64,000 nucleotides of DNA from Rattus norvegicus (taxonomy: Eukaryota; Chordata; Mammalia; Rodentia; Muridae). Where the stretch lies: assembly GCF_036323735.1 (NCBI RefSeq), contig NC_086031.1, positions 41,077,725 through 41,141,724 on the forward strand. The letters run 5' to 3'. Each line of letters begins with the position of its first letter. Within the stretch, counting starts at the first letter, position 1. The notes beneath the pieces are model-generated. The model was not told the origin of the DNA. It saw only the letters and a program-made list of their open reading frames with translations, and did not search any database. Positions 11,710 through 22,659 of this stretch are shown here, piece after piece. Position numbers and translations under genes: made by a program.

Positions 11710-12627
11710 TAAGCTTCCTGCTTGCTGCCGCTGCGGAGAGCTCATAGGCAACACCCCACGAGCAGACTTGAGCCTCGGGACCATAGGTAGGACCAACTTT
11801 TCTGCTGCAGGTGACCTGACTGGTGGCCTCCGGACACACAGAGGCAAGGTTCCTCTGGGACCGGACACTTCCGGTTTTTAGCAGGAGTCCCAACCTCGCG
11901 CTCCCTGCCTCCAGCTCACTGCTCCCAGACCCCGTGGGAGAGAGAGCTCACCGCCGAGACAAGTGGGCACTCCTGAGACTGCAGAGCAGAAGAGACCACC
12001 AACACTGCCCACCCCTGCCCACATCCCTGGCCCAAGAGGAAACTGTATACGGCCTCTGGGTTCCCTTGGATAAGGGCACAGGAGCAGGAAATTCGCTGCC
12101 TCTGAGACACTGCCGGAACCTGAAGGGACCGACCAGATAAACAGTCCTCTGCACCCAAGTCCCATGGGAGGGAGAGCTAAACCTTCAGAGAGGCAGACAC
12201 GTCTGGGAAACCAGAGGAGACTACACTCTGCCCACATCTCTGACTCCAGAGGGAAACACCAAACGCCATCTGGAACCCTGGTGCACAGAAGCTCCCGGAA
12301 GGGGCAGCCGAGATCTTCCTGGTTGCTGCCGCCACGGAGAGCTCATAAGCAACACCCCACGAGCAAACCTGAGCCTCAGGACCACAGGTAAGACAAACCT
12401 TCCAGCTCCAAGCGACCTGCCTGGTGAACTCAAGAAACAGGCCCACAGGAACAGCTGAAGACCTGTAGATAGGAAAAACTACACGCCTGAAAGCAGAACA
12501 CTCTGTCCCCATAACTGGCTGAAAGAAAACAGGAAAACAGATCTACAGCACTCCTGACACACAGGCTTATAGGACAGTCTAGCCACTGTCAGAAATAGCA
12601 GAACAAAGTAACACTAGAGATAATCTG
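11710..12627 (+). promoter_or_regulatory. Rat L1 5' UTR with two tandem units
   Basis: This GC-richer, CpG-containing leader precedes L1 ORF1. A conserved block ('gagctcata.gcaacacccc' then 'acgagca.ac.tgagcctc') occurs at about 11714 and again at about 12315, a spacing of about 601 bp. The 5' UTR therefore holds at least two related units, like the monomer arrays that serve as internal Pol II promoters in rodent L1s. The left unit is the outer one. Promoter activity is inferred from family knowledge, not shown. Confidence 0.75.
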
Positions 12628-13709
12628 ATGGCAAGAGGCAAGCACAGGAACCCAAGCAACAGAAACCAAGACTACATGGCATTATCAGAGCCCAATTCTC
12701 CCACCAAAGCAAACACGGAATATCCAAACACACCAGAAAAGCAAGATCTAGTTTCAAAATCATATCTGATCATGATGCTGGAGGACGTCAAGAAAGACGT
12801 AAAGAACTCCCTTAGAGAAACACAGGAAAACATAAATAAACAAGTAGAAGCCTACAGAGAGGAATCACAAAAATCCCTGAAAGAATTCCAGGAAAACACA
12901 ATCAAACAATTGAAGGAATTAAAAATGGAAATAGAAGTAATCAAGAAAGAACACATGGAAACAACCTTGGATATAGAAAACCAAAGGAAGAGACAAGGAG
13001 CCGTAGATACAAGCATCACCAACAGAATACAAGAGATAGAAGAGAGAATCTCAGGAGCAGAAGATTCCATAGAAATCATCGACTCAACTGTCAAAGATAA
13101 TGTAAAGTGGAAAAAGCTACTGGTCCAAAACATTGAGTCCAGGAAATCCAGGACTCAATGAGAAGATCAAACCTAAGGATAATAGGTATAGAAGAGAGTG
13201 AAGACTCCCAGCTCAAAGGACCAATAAATATCTTCAACAAAATCATAGAAGAAAACTTCCCTAACCTAAAAAAAGAGATATCCATAGGCATACAATAAGC
13301 CTACAGAACTCCAAATAGATTGGACCAGAAAAGAAACACCTCCAGACACATAATAGTCAAAACACCAAATGCACAAAATAAAGAAAGAATATTAAAAGCA
13401 GTAAGGGAAAAAGGTCAAGTAACATATAAAGGCAGACCTATAAGAATCACACCAGACTTTTCGCCAGAGACTATGAAAGCCAGAAGATCCTGGACAGATG
13501 TCATACAGACCCTAAGAGAACACAAATGCCAGCCCAGGTTACTGTATCCTGCAAAACGCTCAATTAACATAGATGGAGAAACCAAGATATTCCATGACAA
13601 AACCAAATTTACACAATATCTTTCTACAAATCCAGCACTACAAAGGATAATAAATGGTAAAGCCCAACATAAGGAGGCAAGCTACACCCCAGAAAAAGCA
13701 AGAAACTAA
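12628..13709 (+). pseudogene. L1 ORF1 (ORF1p) with frameshift and stop
   Basis: ORF1p coats L1 RNA and acts as a nucleic-acid chaperone. The ATG at 12628 opens a basic N terminus (MARGKHRN), then a long Lys/Glu/Gln-rich coiled coil (about residues 45-160). A 5-bp insertion at about 13135 shifts the frame and gives a stop at 13161. Read in the shifted frame, the RRM/CTD part continues but meets a TAA at 13296-13298. From 13320 it is open to 13709 and includes the conserved 'GRPIRITPDFSPETMKARR' stretch. A full ORF1p of about 360 residues would span 12628-13709, so both breaks are internal and this copy is dead. Confidence 0.9.
13131..13160. repeat. Perfect 10-bp inverted repeat at the ORF1 frameshift
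   Basis: The left arm 'cattgagtcc' (13131-13140) and right arm 'ggactcaatg' (13151-13160) are perfect reverse complements around a 10-nt loop. The older related copy near 7945 lacks the 'tgagt' bases of the left arm, so the insertion made the palindrome. Confidence 0.95.
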
Positions 13710-13768
13710 TCATCTTGACAACAAAACAAAGAGAAGAAAAGCACACAAATATAGCCTCACATCCAAAT

Positions 13769-16561
13769 ATGAATATAACCGGAAGCAATAATCACTATTC
13801 CTTAATATCTCTCAACATCAATGGCCTCAACTCCCCAATAAAAAGGCATAGATTAGCAAACTGGATACGCAATGAGGACCCTGCATTCTGCTGCCTACAG
13901 GAAACACACCTCAGAGACAAAGACAGACACTACCTCAGAGTGAAAGGCTGGAAAACAACTTTCCAAGCAAATGGTCGGAAGAAGCAAGCAGGAGTAGCCA
14001 TTCTAATATCAAATAAAATCAATTTTCAACTAAAAGTCATCAAAATAGATAAGGAAGGACACTTCATATTCATCAAAGGAAAAATCCACCAAGATGAACT
14101 CTCAATCCTAAATATCTATGCCCCAAAAACAAGGGCACCTACATACGTAAAAGAAACCTTACTAAAGCTCAAAACACACATAGCACCTCACACAATAATA
14201 GTAGGAGATTTCAACACTCCACTCTCATCAATGGATAGATCATGGAAACAGAAATTAAACTGAGACGTAGACAGACTGAGAGAAGTCATGAAACAAATGG
14301 ACTTAACAGATATTTATAGAACATTCTATCCTAAAGCAAAAGGATATACATTCTTCTCAGCTCCTCATGGTACTTTCTCCAAAATTGACCATATAATTGG
14401 TCAAAAAACGGGCCTCAACAGGTACAGAAAGATAGAAATAATCCCATGCATACTATCAGACCACCACGGCCTAAAGCTGGTCTTCAATAACAATAAGGGA
14501 AGAACGCCCACATATACGTGGAAGTTGAACAATGCTCTACTCAAGGATAACCTGGTCAAGGAAGAAGTAAAGAAAGAAATTAAAGACTTCTTAGAATTTA
14601 ATGAAAATGAAGGTACAACATACCCAAACTTATGGGACACAATGAAAGCTGTGCTAAGAGGAAAACTCATACCTCTGAGTGCCTGCAGAAAGAAACAGGA
14701 GAGAGCATATGTCATCAGCTTGACAGCACACCTAAAAACTCTAGAACAAAAAGAAGCAAATACACCCAGGAGGAGTAGAAGACAGGTAATAATCAAACTC
14801 AAAACTGAAATCAGCCAAGTAGAAACAAAAAGGACCATAGAAAGAATCAACAGAACCAAAAGTTGGTTCTTTGAGAAAATCAACAAGATAGATAAAACCT
14901 TAGCCAGACTAACGAGAGGACACAGAGAGTGTGTCCAAATTAACAAAATCAGAAATGAAAAGGGAGACATAACTACAGACTCAGAGGAAATTAAAAAAAT
15001 CATCAGATCTTATTATAAAAGCCTATATTCAACAAAACATGAAAATCTGCAGGAACTGGACAATTTCCTAGACAGATACCAGGTACCAAAGTTAAATCAG
15101 GAACAGATAAACCAGTTAAACAACCCCATAACTCCTAAGGATATAGAAGCAGTCATTAAAGGTCTCCCAACCAAAAAGAGCCCAGGTCCAGACGGGTTTA
15201 GTGCAGAATTCTATCAGACCTTCATAGAAGACCGCATACCAATATTATCCAAACTATTCCACAAAATTGAAACAGATGGAGCACTACCAAATTCCTTCTA
15301 TGAAGCCACAATTACTCTTATACCTAAACCACACAAAGACACAACAAAGAAAGAGAACTTCAGACCAATTTCCCTTATGAATATCGACGCAAAAATACTC
15401 GATAAAATTCTGGCAAACCGAATCCAAGAGCACATCAAAACAATCATCCACCATGATCAAGTAGGCTTCATCCCAGGCATGCAGGGATGGTTTAATATAC
15501 GGAAAACCATCAACGTGATCCATTATATAAACAAACTGAAAGAACAAAACCACATGATCATTTCATTAGACGCTGAGAAAACATTTGACAAAATTCAACA
15601 CCCCTTCATGATAAAAGTCCTGGAAAGAATAGGAATTCAAGGCCCATACCTAAACATAGTAAAAGCCATATACAGCAAACCAGTTGCTAACATTAAACTA
15701 AATGGAGAGAAACTTGAAGCAATCCCACTAAAATCAGGGACTAGACAAGGCTGCCCACTCTCTCCCTACTTATTCAATATAGTTCTTGAAGTTCTAGCCA
15801 GAGCAATCAGACAACAAAAGGAAATCAAGGGGATACAGATCGGAAACGAAGAAGTCAAAATATCACTATTTGCAGATAATATGATAGTATATTTAAGTGA
15901 TCCAAAAAGTTCCACCAGAGAACTACTAAAGCTGATAAACAACTTCAGCAAAGTGGCTGGGTATAAAATTAACTCAAATAAATCAGTAGCCTTCCTCTAC
16001 ACAAAAGAGAAACAAGCCGAGAAAGAAATTAGGGAAACTACACCCTTCATAATAGACCCAAACAATATAAAGTACCTCGGTGTGACTTTAACCAAGCAAG
16101 TAAAAGATCTGTACAATAAGAACTTCAAGACTCTGAAGAAAGAAATTGAAGAAGACCGCAGAAGATGGAAAGATCTCCCTTGCTCATGGATTGGCAGGAT
16201 TAATATAGTAAAAATGGCCATTTTACCAAAAGCGACCTACAGATTCAATGTAATCCCCATCAAAATACCATTCCAATTCTTCAAAGAGTTAGACAGAACA
16301 ATTTGCAAATTCATCTGGAATAACAAAAAACCCAGGATAGCTAAAACTATTCTCAAAAATAAAAGGACATTAGGAGGAATCACTATCCCTGAACTCAAGC
16401 AGTATTACAGAGCAATAGTGATAAAAACTGCATGGTATTGGTACAGAGACAGACAGATAGAACAATGGAATAGAATTGAAGACCCAGAAATGAACCCACA
16501 CACCTATGAGCACTTGATTTTTGACAAAGGAGCCAAAACCATTCAATGGAAAAAAAGATAG
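13769..16561 (+). pseudogene. L1 ORF2 (endonuclease-reverse transcriptase), defective
   Basis: ORF2p nicks target DNA and reverse-transcribes L1 RNA in place. The frame is open from 13715; the first ATG is at 13769. The apurinic-type endonuclease shows QETHL, GDFNTP and SDHHG motifs. A TGA at 14261-14263 stops it in frame, and reading resumes in the same frame. The RT domain shows PGPDGF, FRPISLMN, LDAEKTFD, GTRQGCPLSP and then FADN (15869-15880) where the catalytic site should be FADD, so the second aspartate is lost. The frame ends at 16561 because of a 7-A run at 16550-16556. It is non-functional for at least three reasons. Confidence 0.93.
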
Positions 16562-17036
16562 CATTTTCAGCAAATGGTGCTGGTTCAACTGGAGGTCAAC
16601 ATGTAGAAGAATGCAGATCGATCCATGCTTATCACCCTGTACAAAGCTTAAGTCCAAGTGGATCAAGGACCTCCACATCAAACCTGATACACTCAAACTA
16701 ATAGAAGAAAAACTAGGGCAGCATCTCCAACACATGGGCACTGGAAAAAATTTCCTGAACAAAACACCAATGGCTTATGCTCTAAGATCAAGAATTTACA
16801 AATGGGATCTCATAAACCTGCAAAGCTTCTGTAAGGCAAAGGACACTGTGGTTAGGACAAAACGGCAACCAACAGATTGGGAAAAGATCTTTACCAATCC
16901 TACAACTGATAGAGGCCTTATCCAAAATATACAAAGAACTCAAGAAGTTAGAGACAAATAACCCTATTAAAAAATGGGGTTCAGAGCTAAACAAAGAATT
17001 CACAGCTGAGGAATGCCAAATGGCTGAGAAACACCT
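16562..17036 (+). pseudogene. L1 ORF2 C-terminal part, shifted frame, truncated
   Basis: Downstream of the 7-A run the ORF2 C-terminal region continues in the +1 frame (KDSIFSKWCWFNW onward). Compared with the copy at 38.9-39.4 kb it has a 2-bp deletion at about 16920 and a 9-bp deletion at about 16956, and it stops at 16961. L1 similarity ends abruptly at about 17036, after 'gctgagaaacacct', about 560 bp short of the ORF2 end and without any 3' UTR or poly-A. Confidence 0.9.
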
Positions 17037-17900
17037 TTGATCAACTTCCTGATCTGCTGACCGGAGTTGGAATTGGCGGTTTGGTTGGTTTTGTTGGGGT
17101 CCTACCAGACCTTCTTTTTACCACAGCAGAGGACACTAGAGGCAAGCCTCTTCTGTAGCCTGAGCATGCTCATGGCTGCAGACACAGCAGCAAAAAGGAC
17201 CAAGCATTCTTTAGAGGGTTTTTCTTGCCTGTTCCCTTCCAATATGAGCAAACTGCCCCGTTTCCTGTACCCCAGGGATGCCTGTGGTCATCACATGGCT
17301 GTCTTGTATTTTGGATCTTTGCTGTCTGGTATGTAGTCCCTTAGATCGCCCCTCCTCCGAGGGACTCTAACTGCTGCCCCCTTTACGTTGCCCCTTTGCT
17401 AACTACAAAACAATTGGGGTGGTCTGTGTCCCCAAACCCCTGACAGCAGTCCAGGTGACCTCTGGAAGGTCACTAGTGTGCTATCTACCTCACCTTTCTT
17501 CTTAGCACTCTGGGCATCTGGTTTTTTCAGGGCTTGGGACTAAGACAGCTGATCTGAGGCTTCTTTGCATCAGTTAACTTCTCTATCTCACCAACTCACA
17601 ACAAACCTTAAAGAAAATTTAGATCAGTTTAACATCCTTCAGGACAGACTTCGTTTTCAGGCTGCTGTGGTACTCCAAAATTAAGAGGACTAGAGCTCCT
17701 GACTACTGCTAATGATGGGATCTGTACTCCTCTCCAGGGACAACACTTCTTCTGAACTATCAAGTCCAAACTGGTTCCAGATGAGGCTCGAAGACTTAGG
17801 TACCAGACCAAAAGAGAGTTAACTATCCTGCTTCTATGGATGGGGTCCAAAGGAACCCCACTCTCCAAATTCCAAATATCAGAAGAGACATATGGCTATA
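17037..17900 (+). other. Possible endogenous retrovirus remnant (env-like)
   Basis: Between about 17580 and 17830 the plus strand has a short stretch resembling the transmembrane part of a retroviral envelope (a heptad-like segment then a cysteine-bearing loop region), broken by a stop codon and without the usual cysteine cluster. No gag, pol or LTR pair is visible in the flanks. It is a non-functional fossil if the assignment is right. I recognise this only by pattern, so confidence is modest. Confidence 0.4.
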
Positions 17901-18108
17901 TGTGGTGTTTATTAGCATACTATAGAACATTCTGGCTGCCAGGATCCCTCTGTATCACAAGTACATGCTATGTATTTCAGAGTCCATGCTAGCATCCTAG
18001 CTTTTCTCACCACCTCCCCTACCCTAAACTTGTCCAGTTCATGGGCTCCCCTCCCACTAGATACTCATTCTCTTTATTACCCTGCTATTTTTGATATCTC
18101 TTTATGCT

Positions 18109-18111
<3 letters not shown>

Positions 18112-18160
<49 letters not shown>

Positions 18161-18340
18161 GTCCCCTATTTCTCACACACTCTCTCTATTCCTCTGTTTA
18201 TGTGTGTCCCCCCTGTTTATCACACCCTCTCTGTTCCTTTCTATCTCTCTGTCTCTGTCTGTCTCTCTGTCTTTCTGTTTCTCTCCATTTCTCCGTCTTT
18301 CTCTGTCTATCTCTGTCTGTCTGTATGTATGTATGTTTCT
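18112..18340. repeat. CT-rich simple repeat block
   Basis: A pure (CT)n tract to about 18152 is followed by degenerate CTCT/CTGT-rich DNA to 18340. Serine/leucine-rich frames over it are artefacts. Confidence 0.9.
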
Positions 18341-18438
18341 GCTCCTGCTTCTTTCATGGCCAAATCTAGTCCTCTAGCCATGGTCAGTCTACTATTTTCT
18401 TTCCTTGCTCTGAACTCTTTCCAGATACCTCTGGATGT

Positions 18439-18440
<2 letters not shown>

Positions 18441-18490
<50 letters not shown>
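18441..18490. repeat. (TC)n microsatellite
   Basis: About 25 uninterrupted TC dinucleotides. Confidence 0.95.
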
Positions 18491-18493
<3 letters not shown>

Positions 18494-18639
18494 AAGCCTG
18501 GAGTGGTCATGCTGTCCACTATACTATGGAGTGGTTTATACAGTTTGCTCCCTTTCTGGCTTCTCCCCTTGGTTACTTCTTTCCTCCTTAGTAGTCTCAT
18601 CCTCAATTTTTATCCTTCTTTAAAAAAAAAAAAAAAGCT

Positions 18640-19685
18640 TTATAGAAGTTTCCCCTGTATCAAATCGCTGCTGTCCCAGGGTCCACATCAGGACAATGGT
18701 TACCCTGCCTAAGGTTCCAACTGAGTCCCCTAATCTTTGGTCTCATCTTTCTCACTAGAACCTCCATCTAATTAACTGGTTTCAAAGGTTAACCCAGGAG
18801 TACAGGACAAGTGCACACTCCATCATCTCTAAACGAGCTCCTGCTGCTCTATGAAGTCAGCCTGTTGAAGACAGGGGGAGTATGAAGTGGCTATAAAAAC
18901 AAGAAGAGTTAAACACTATGAATATCCCAGTGACCTGCTACTTAGGAGATCCTATGACTAATGATATTTGGTTCCCATTTTAACTGTACATAATAACTTT
19001 CATTATGACATTTTCATACACAAATACAACGTGCTTTGGTCATATTCACCCATCACTACTCTCTTAGCCCCTATAGAGCACGCTGCCTCAGAGTGTTCCT
19101 TGAGGCCATAGATATAGGTAACACCAAAGAAAGTATGATAGGGTAACCAAGAAAGAAAGATATTTCAGACCACCCATAAGAATAAGAAGTCTATTTTAGG
19201 GCTTTGGGGAAGGAGAGAAAGTGTCTTACATCTGGGAGGAAAGGAAGAAGGAATCTTGTTCATGTGTGACTTAGAAGATGTAGGGAAGTTTGGAGGAGGG
19301 GCGCACTTAGATGAGGGTACTCGGCATAGGGAATAGGCGTCTTGAATTGAGCTGCATTCATGTATGAGTGACGGATGTGCGGGAAACTTCTGATGGCCTC
19401 TGGCACCTGGGAGTCTGTAAACCTCCTTGAGGCAAGAGCGATTGATGACTGTCATTTTTCTAGAATCCAGACACTTGGGTATTCTGGGATCAACAATGAG
19501 GATGGAGACAGAGAGGGCTCTAAGTAAGCCTACTTTGAGCAGCATTTGGTCTGGAATTTAACAGTTCCTTCCTGGGGAGCCCTGGTACCTATGGAACCTG
19601 GTACACATTCTGTAAGGTGCTTGACCGTAGCTATGAGACTACAAGCAAGAGTGGTCCGACTAGCCCCTAGCTTAAATCTAACCAA
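18640..19685. other. No gene recognised
   Basis: Unassigned DNA. A minus-strand frame of 126 codons at 19165-19545 has no recognisable domain and no supporting signals. Confidence 0.4.
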
Positions 19686-19687
19686 TA

Positions 19688-19810
19688 TATGCATGCATAC
19701 ATACATATGTACATACATACATACATACATACATACATACATACAAACATACATACATACAGACACATACATACATACATACATACATACATACATACAC
19801 ACATACATAC
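19688..19810. repeat. (TACA)n microsatellite
   Basis: Long ACAT tetranucleotide array with a few substitutions (ACAA, ACAG). The repeated MYVC/HTYI peptides on either strand are translation artefacts. Confidence 0.95.
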
Positions 19811-20354
19811 GGTGTTCTGTTTCTTTTGGTTGACACAGTGCCTAGCCAAGAGTGTTAGAGGGTTGTGATGACCAGCCATGAGTCCTATGAGTCTTTGAGG
19901 AGCCTCAGCTCTGGTATCTGCCATGGTCTGCTCCCAGCTCTGTTTGTGAAGGAGGAGCCATTGTACCTCCATGCCTCCTTCTTTGCAGTCCAAACTGACA
20001 GCATTACACCACCTCAGTGAGTAAGAAATGGCTGCCGGGTCCCTTGTACTCAGTTTCAAACCTGAATTAATCACATATCAGCTGCAGTCATCTGAAACAC
20101 AGGATTCACCCTTACCTCTGTTCCTCTGAGCAGGATGTGACTTCAAGCTCATTCTTGGTGAACTATGACCCTGCTCCATCTTCCCTCGGGAAACAGGCTT
20201 TCCTGTTGAGTGAAGGGACACTTACATTGAGAGTCTGAAGCCTTGACACCTCTTGTGACATTTGTCATTGTTTTTTTCCCCCAGCTGATCTGACCTTCCA
20301 AGGAGACCTGTCCATCCTTGTCTTTTCCAATATGGCTACAAACCTTTCTTTGTT

Positions 20355-20430
20355 TTTAGTGCTGCAGTTCACGCATGGCCTTACACATGCTAAGCAAGAG
20401 CTTAAGCACTGAGCTGCACCCTAGCCCATG
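20355..20430 (-). mobile_element. SINE fragment (ID/B4 head)
   Basis: The right end, 'gcactgagctgcaccctagccc', reversed, is a diverged tRNA-like SINE head. Only the head and a short body remain. Confidence 0.5.
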
Positions 20431-21584
20431 ATCTCCCTCTAACTGCCCCAAGAAATGACATTTTCATATCTACAGCTCTGTTTTTCCTACTGTGATCATC
20501 AGCCGTCTCTGTGTGATCAAAGATGGTGGTCACAGTCTATGCCCTAAGAAGTCAGGTTTGGCCATCTGTCCTCAAGAAACCAATTAGAAGAATCAAGTTA
20601 ATGGTACAAAGCAGGAAAAGGAGATATGTTCAATGTCACCACACTGGGAAGAGGGACAAAGAGATCCAGCAACTCCCCCTGCTTCCTATCAAACTTTGGG
20701 GTCCTGGAATGAGATTAAAGTTCAAATACAGGGCTAAGAACATGCACATCTAAATCACCCTGGTCAAGGAATGGACCTGCACATCACTGACCGCCATTGT
20801 CCTGGCATCAGCCTTCAGGTGGTCTGGCAGGTTGTCAGAACTGTGAGAAAATTCTTCTCTGCCTTTTCATTCCCCTAGCATGAGATTGTTAGGGAAATTT
20901 TCAACATTTTTGGCAGGGAATGGGGCAGGAGGATAAATTGTTTCAAGTCTGATGGTCAAATTGAGAAACACAAATGTCTCTTTAAAATATCTTCATTTCT
21001 GGCAGCCAGATACAGTGGAGACAGAACATTTCCACTTCAGAGAGTGGCTCCTACCACCACCCCAGCCCAGAGTTCACACTGATCCTGAGTTCCTCATAAC
21101 TTGTCCCTGTAGGAAACTGGCCTGGCTGAGTTACATTCAAAAGCAAAGGGGCCTTGTCTCAGGGACACCTGACACAAATGTAGCCTGAGAGAGACCCACT
21201 AAGGGAGAAGGTGGGAACCAAGAGGAAACTAAAGCCAAAGATGCTACTACAACTAAGTCCTGGATGCAAACCTGCAAGTGTCTGCAAGCATTGCTAATGC
21301 TCTTCCTTCTTAAGGGAGCAGCCATTTCAACAATGCTTACAAAACCAAAGCTGCTAAACAATGGAGATGCCCAATAATAGAAGATTAGCCAGCTGGGACA
21401 AAGTATGCCTTCACCTTGTGCTTGCTTCCTTGCTTTTTTAAAAGGGGAGAGTGTGAAACGCAGTGTCACAGATCATGTTATCGAAAATAACATAATATTA
21501 TTTGGAAATAAGTTTCCAAATTTAAGAAAATTGTGAGGGTCAGCTCATCTGAGTACAATGGGGGAAACCTGCCCTGGTTTGTGA
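20431..21584. other. No gene recognised
   Basis: Mixed-composition DNA with no clear SINE signature. Parts look like old interspersed repeat but I cannot assign a family. Confidence 0.35.
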
Positions 21585-21815
21585 CAGTGGTGTCTCAGTA
21601 AACCGCTCGATGGGTCAGCAGGATGAGCTGAGTTTAATCCCCAGAACCCACATTTAAAAATCCTGAATAGTGTCATGCATTTGTAACTCGGGACTGGTAG
21701 AAAAGGGGGATCCCTGGGATTCACTTATGAGACAGCAAGCCTGCTCCCTAGAGTTTCAAGCCACAGAGAGAGAGAGACGACTCAATAAAAATAAACAAAC
21801 AAACAAACAAACAAA
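21585..21815 (+). mobile_element. B4-type SINE
   Basis: 'gagtttaatccccagaaccc' follows a diverged head, then a B1-like body and a tail ending in (AAAC)n at 21785-21814. Confidence 0.65.
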
Positions 21816-21817
21816 AT

Positions 21818-21990
21818 ATTGGCTAGTGAGCTGTCTAAGGGCTAACAGCACTTGCTGCCAAGCCTGGAAACCTGAGTTTGATCCCTAGATGGGAGGAGAG
21901 AACAGACTCATGAATGTTTTTCTCTGATCTCCATGTATATACTATGAAATGCACATGCACATCTTCCTACACACATACACACATGCACGA
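21818..21990 (+). mobile_element. B3-type SINE
   Basis: 'taacagcacttgctgccaag', 'gagtttgatccctag', 'gagagaacagactca' and a CA-rich end follow the B3 order. It begins right after the A-rich tail of the preceding SINE. Confidence 0.75.
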
Positions 21991-22212
21991 CAACAATAAA
22001 TACAAATGTGAAAGAAAAGAAAACAACAAAAACCAAGGTAGGCAGCTTCTGAGGAATGACATGTCCTTTGGGCCTCCACACACATGTGCACATACCCATG
22101 GCAAAACACATAGAAAATGCCAAATCATTTTTAGGAGTAACTAACAGAATGAGTTAAACCAAATGGCTTATTTGCTTTGAAATTTAAATTTACAGACTTT
22201 ACCAGAGGAATG

Positions 22213-22216
<4 letters not shown>

Positions 22217-22271
<55 letters not shown>
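22217..22271. repeat. (TG)n microsatellite
   Basis: About 27 uninterrupted TG dinucleotides. Confidence 0.95.
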
Positions 22272-22272
<1 letters not shown>

Positions 22273-22605
22273 GGTAGGTCTCTGTGGGAAATAAATTTTT
22301 GATAGAGTAGATTTTGCTTCCTAGTACATGTATTTCTTTGATTTCTTTACAATTACTATTTTTGTATAATTTTCAAGTAAGGATTAAAAAATGATGCTTT
22401 TCAGTGGTTCAAAGTCATTCTTAGCCACCTATCAATTTTGGGCTACATGTGACCTTATCTGAAAAAAGAATAATGTAACAATTATGCTTTGGAAGCCTGA
22501 GAAATGACAGAAAAATATTTACAATGTTAGGTAAAGTTTGTTTTTGTTGTTGTTTCAGACAGGGCCTTATATAGGAAAAGCAAAAATGTGACTGGACAGA
22601 CCCCC

Positions 22606-22607
<2 letters not shown>

Positions 22608-22654
<47 letters not shown>
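22608..22654. repeat. (CA)n microsatellite
   Basis: About 22 CA dinucleotides, opposite in phase to the TG tract 340 bp to the left. Confidence 0.95.
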
Positions 22655-22657
<3 letters not shown>

Positions 22658-22659
22658 AC

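Noticed and set aside
17037..18900. A complete endogenous retrovirus provirus
   Set aside because: Only a short env-like stretch is visible; no paired LTRs, primer-binding site, gag or pol could be found.
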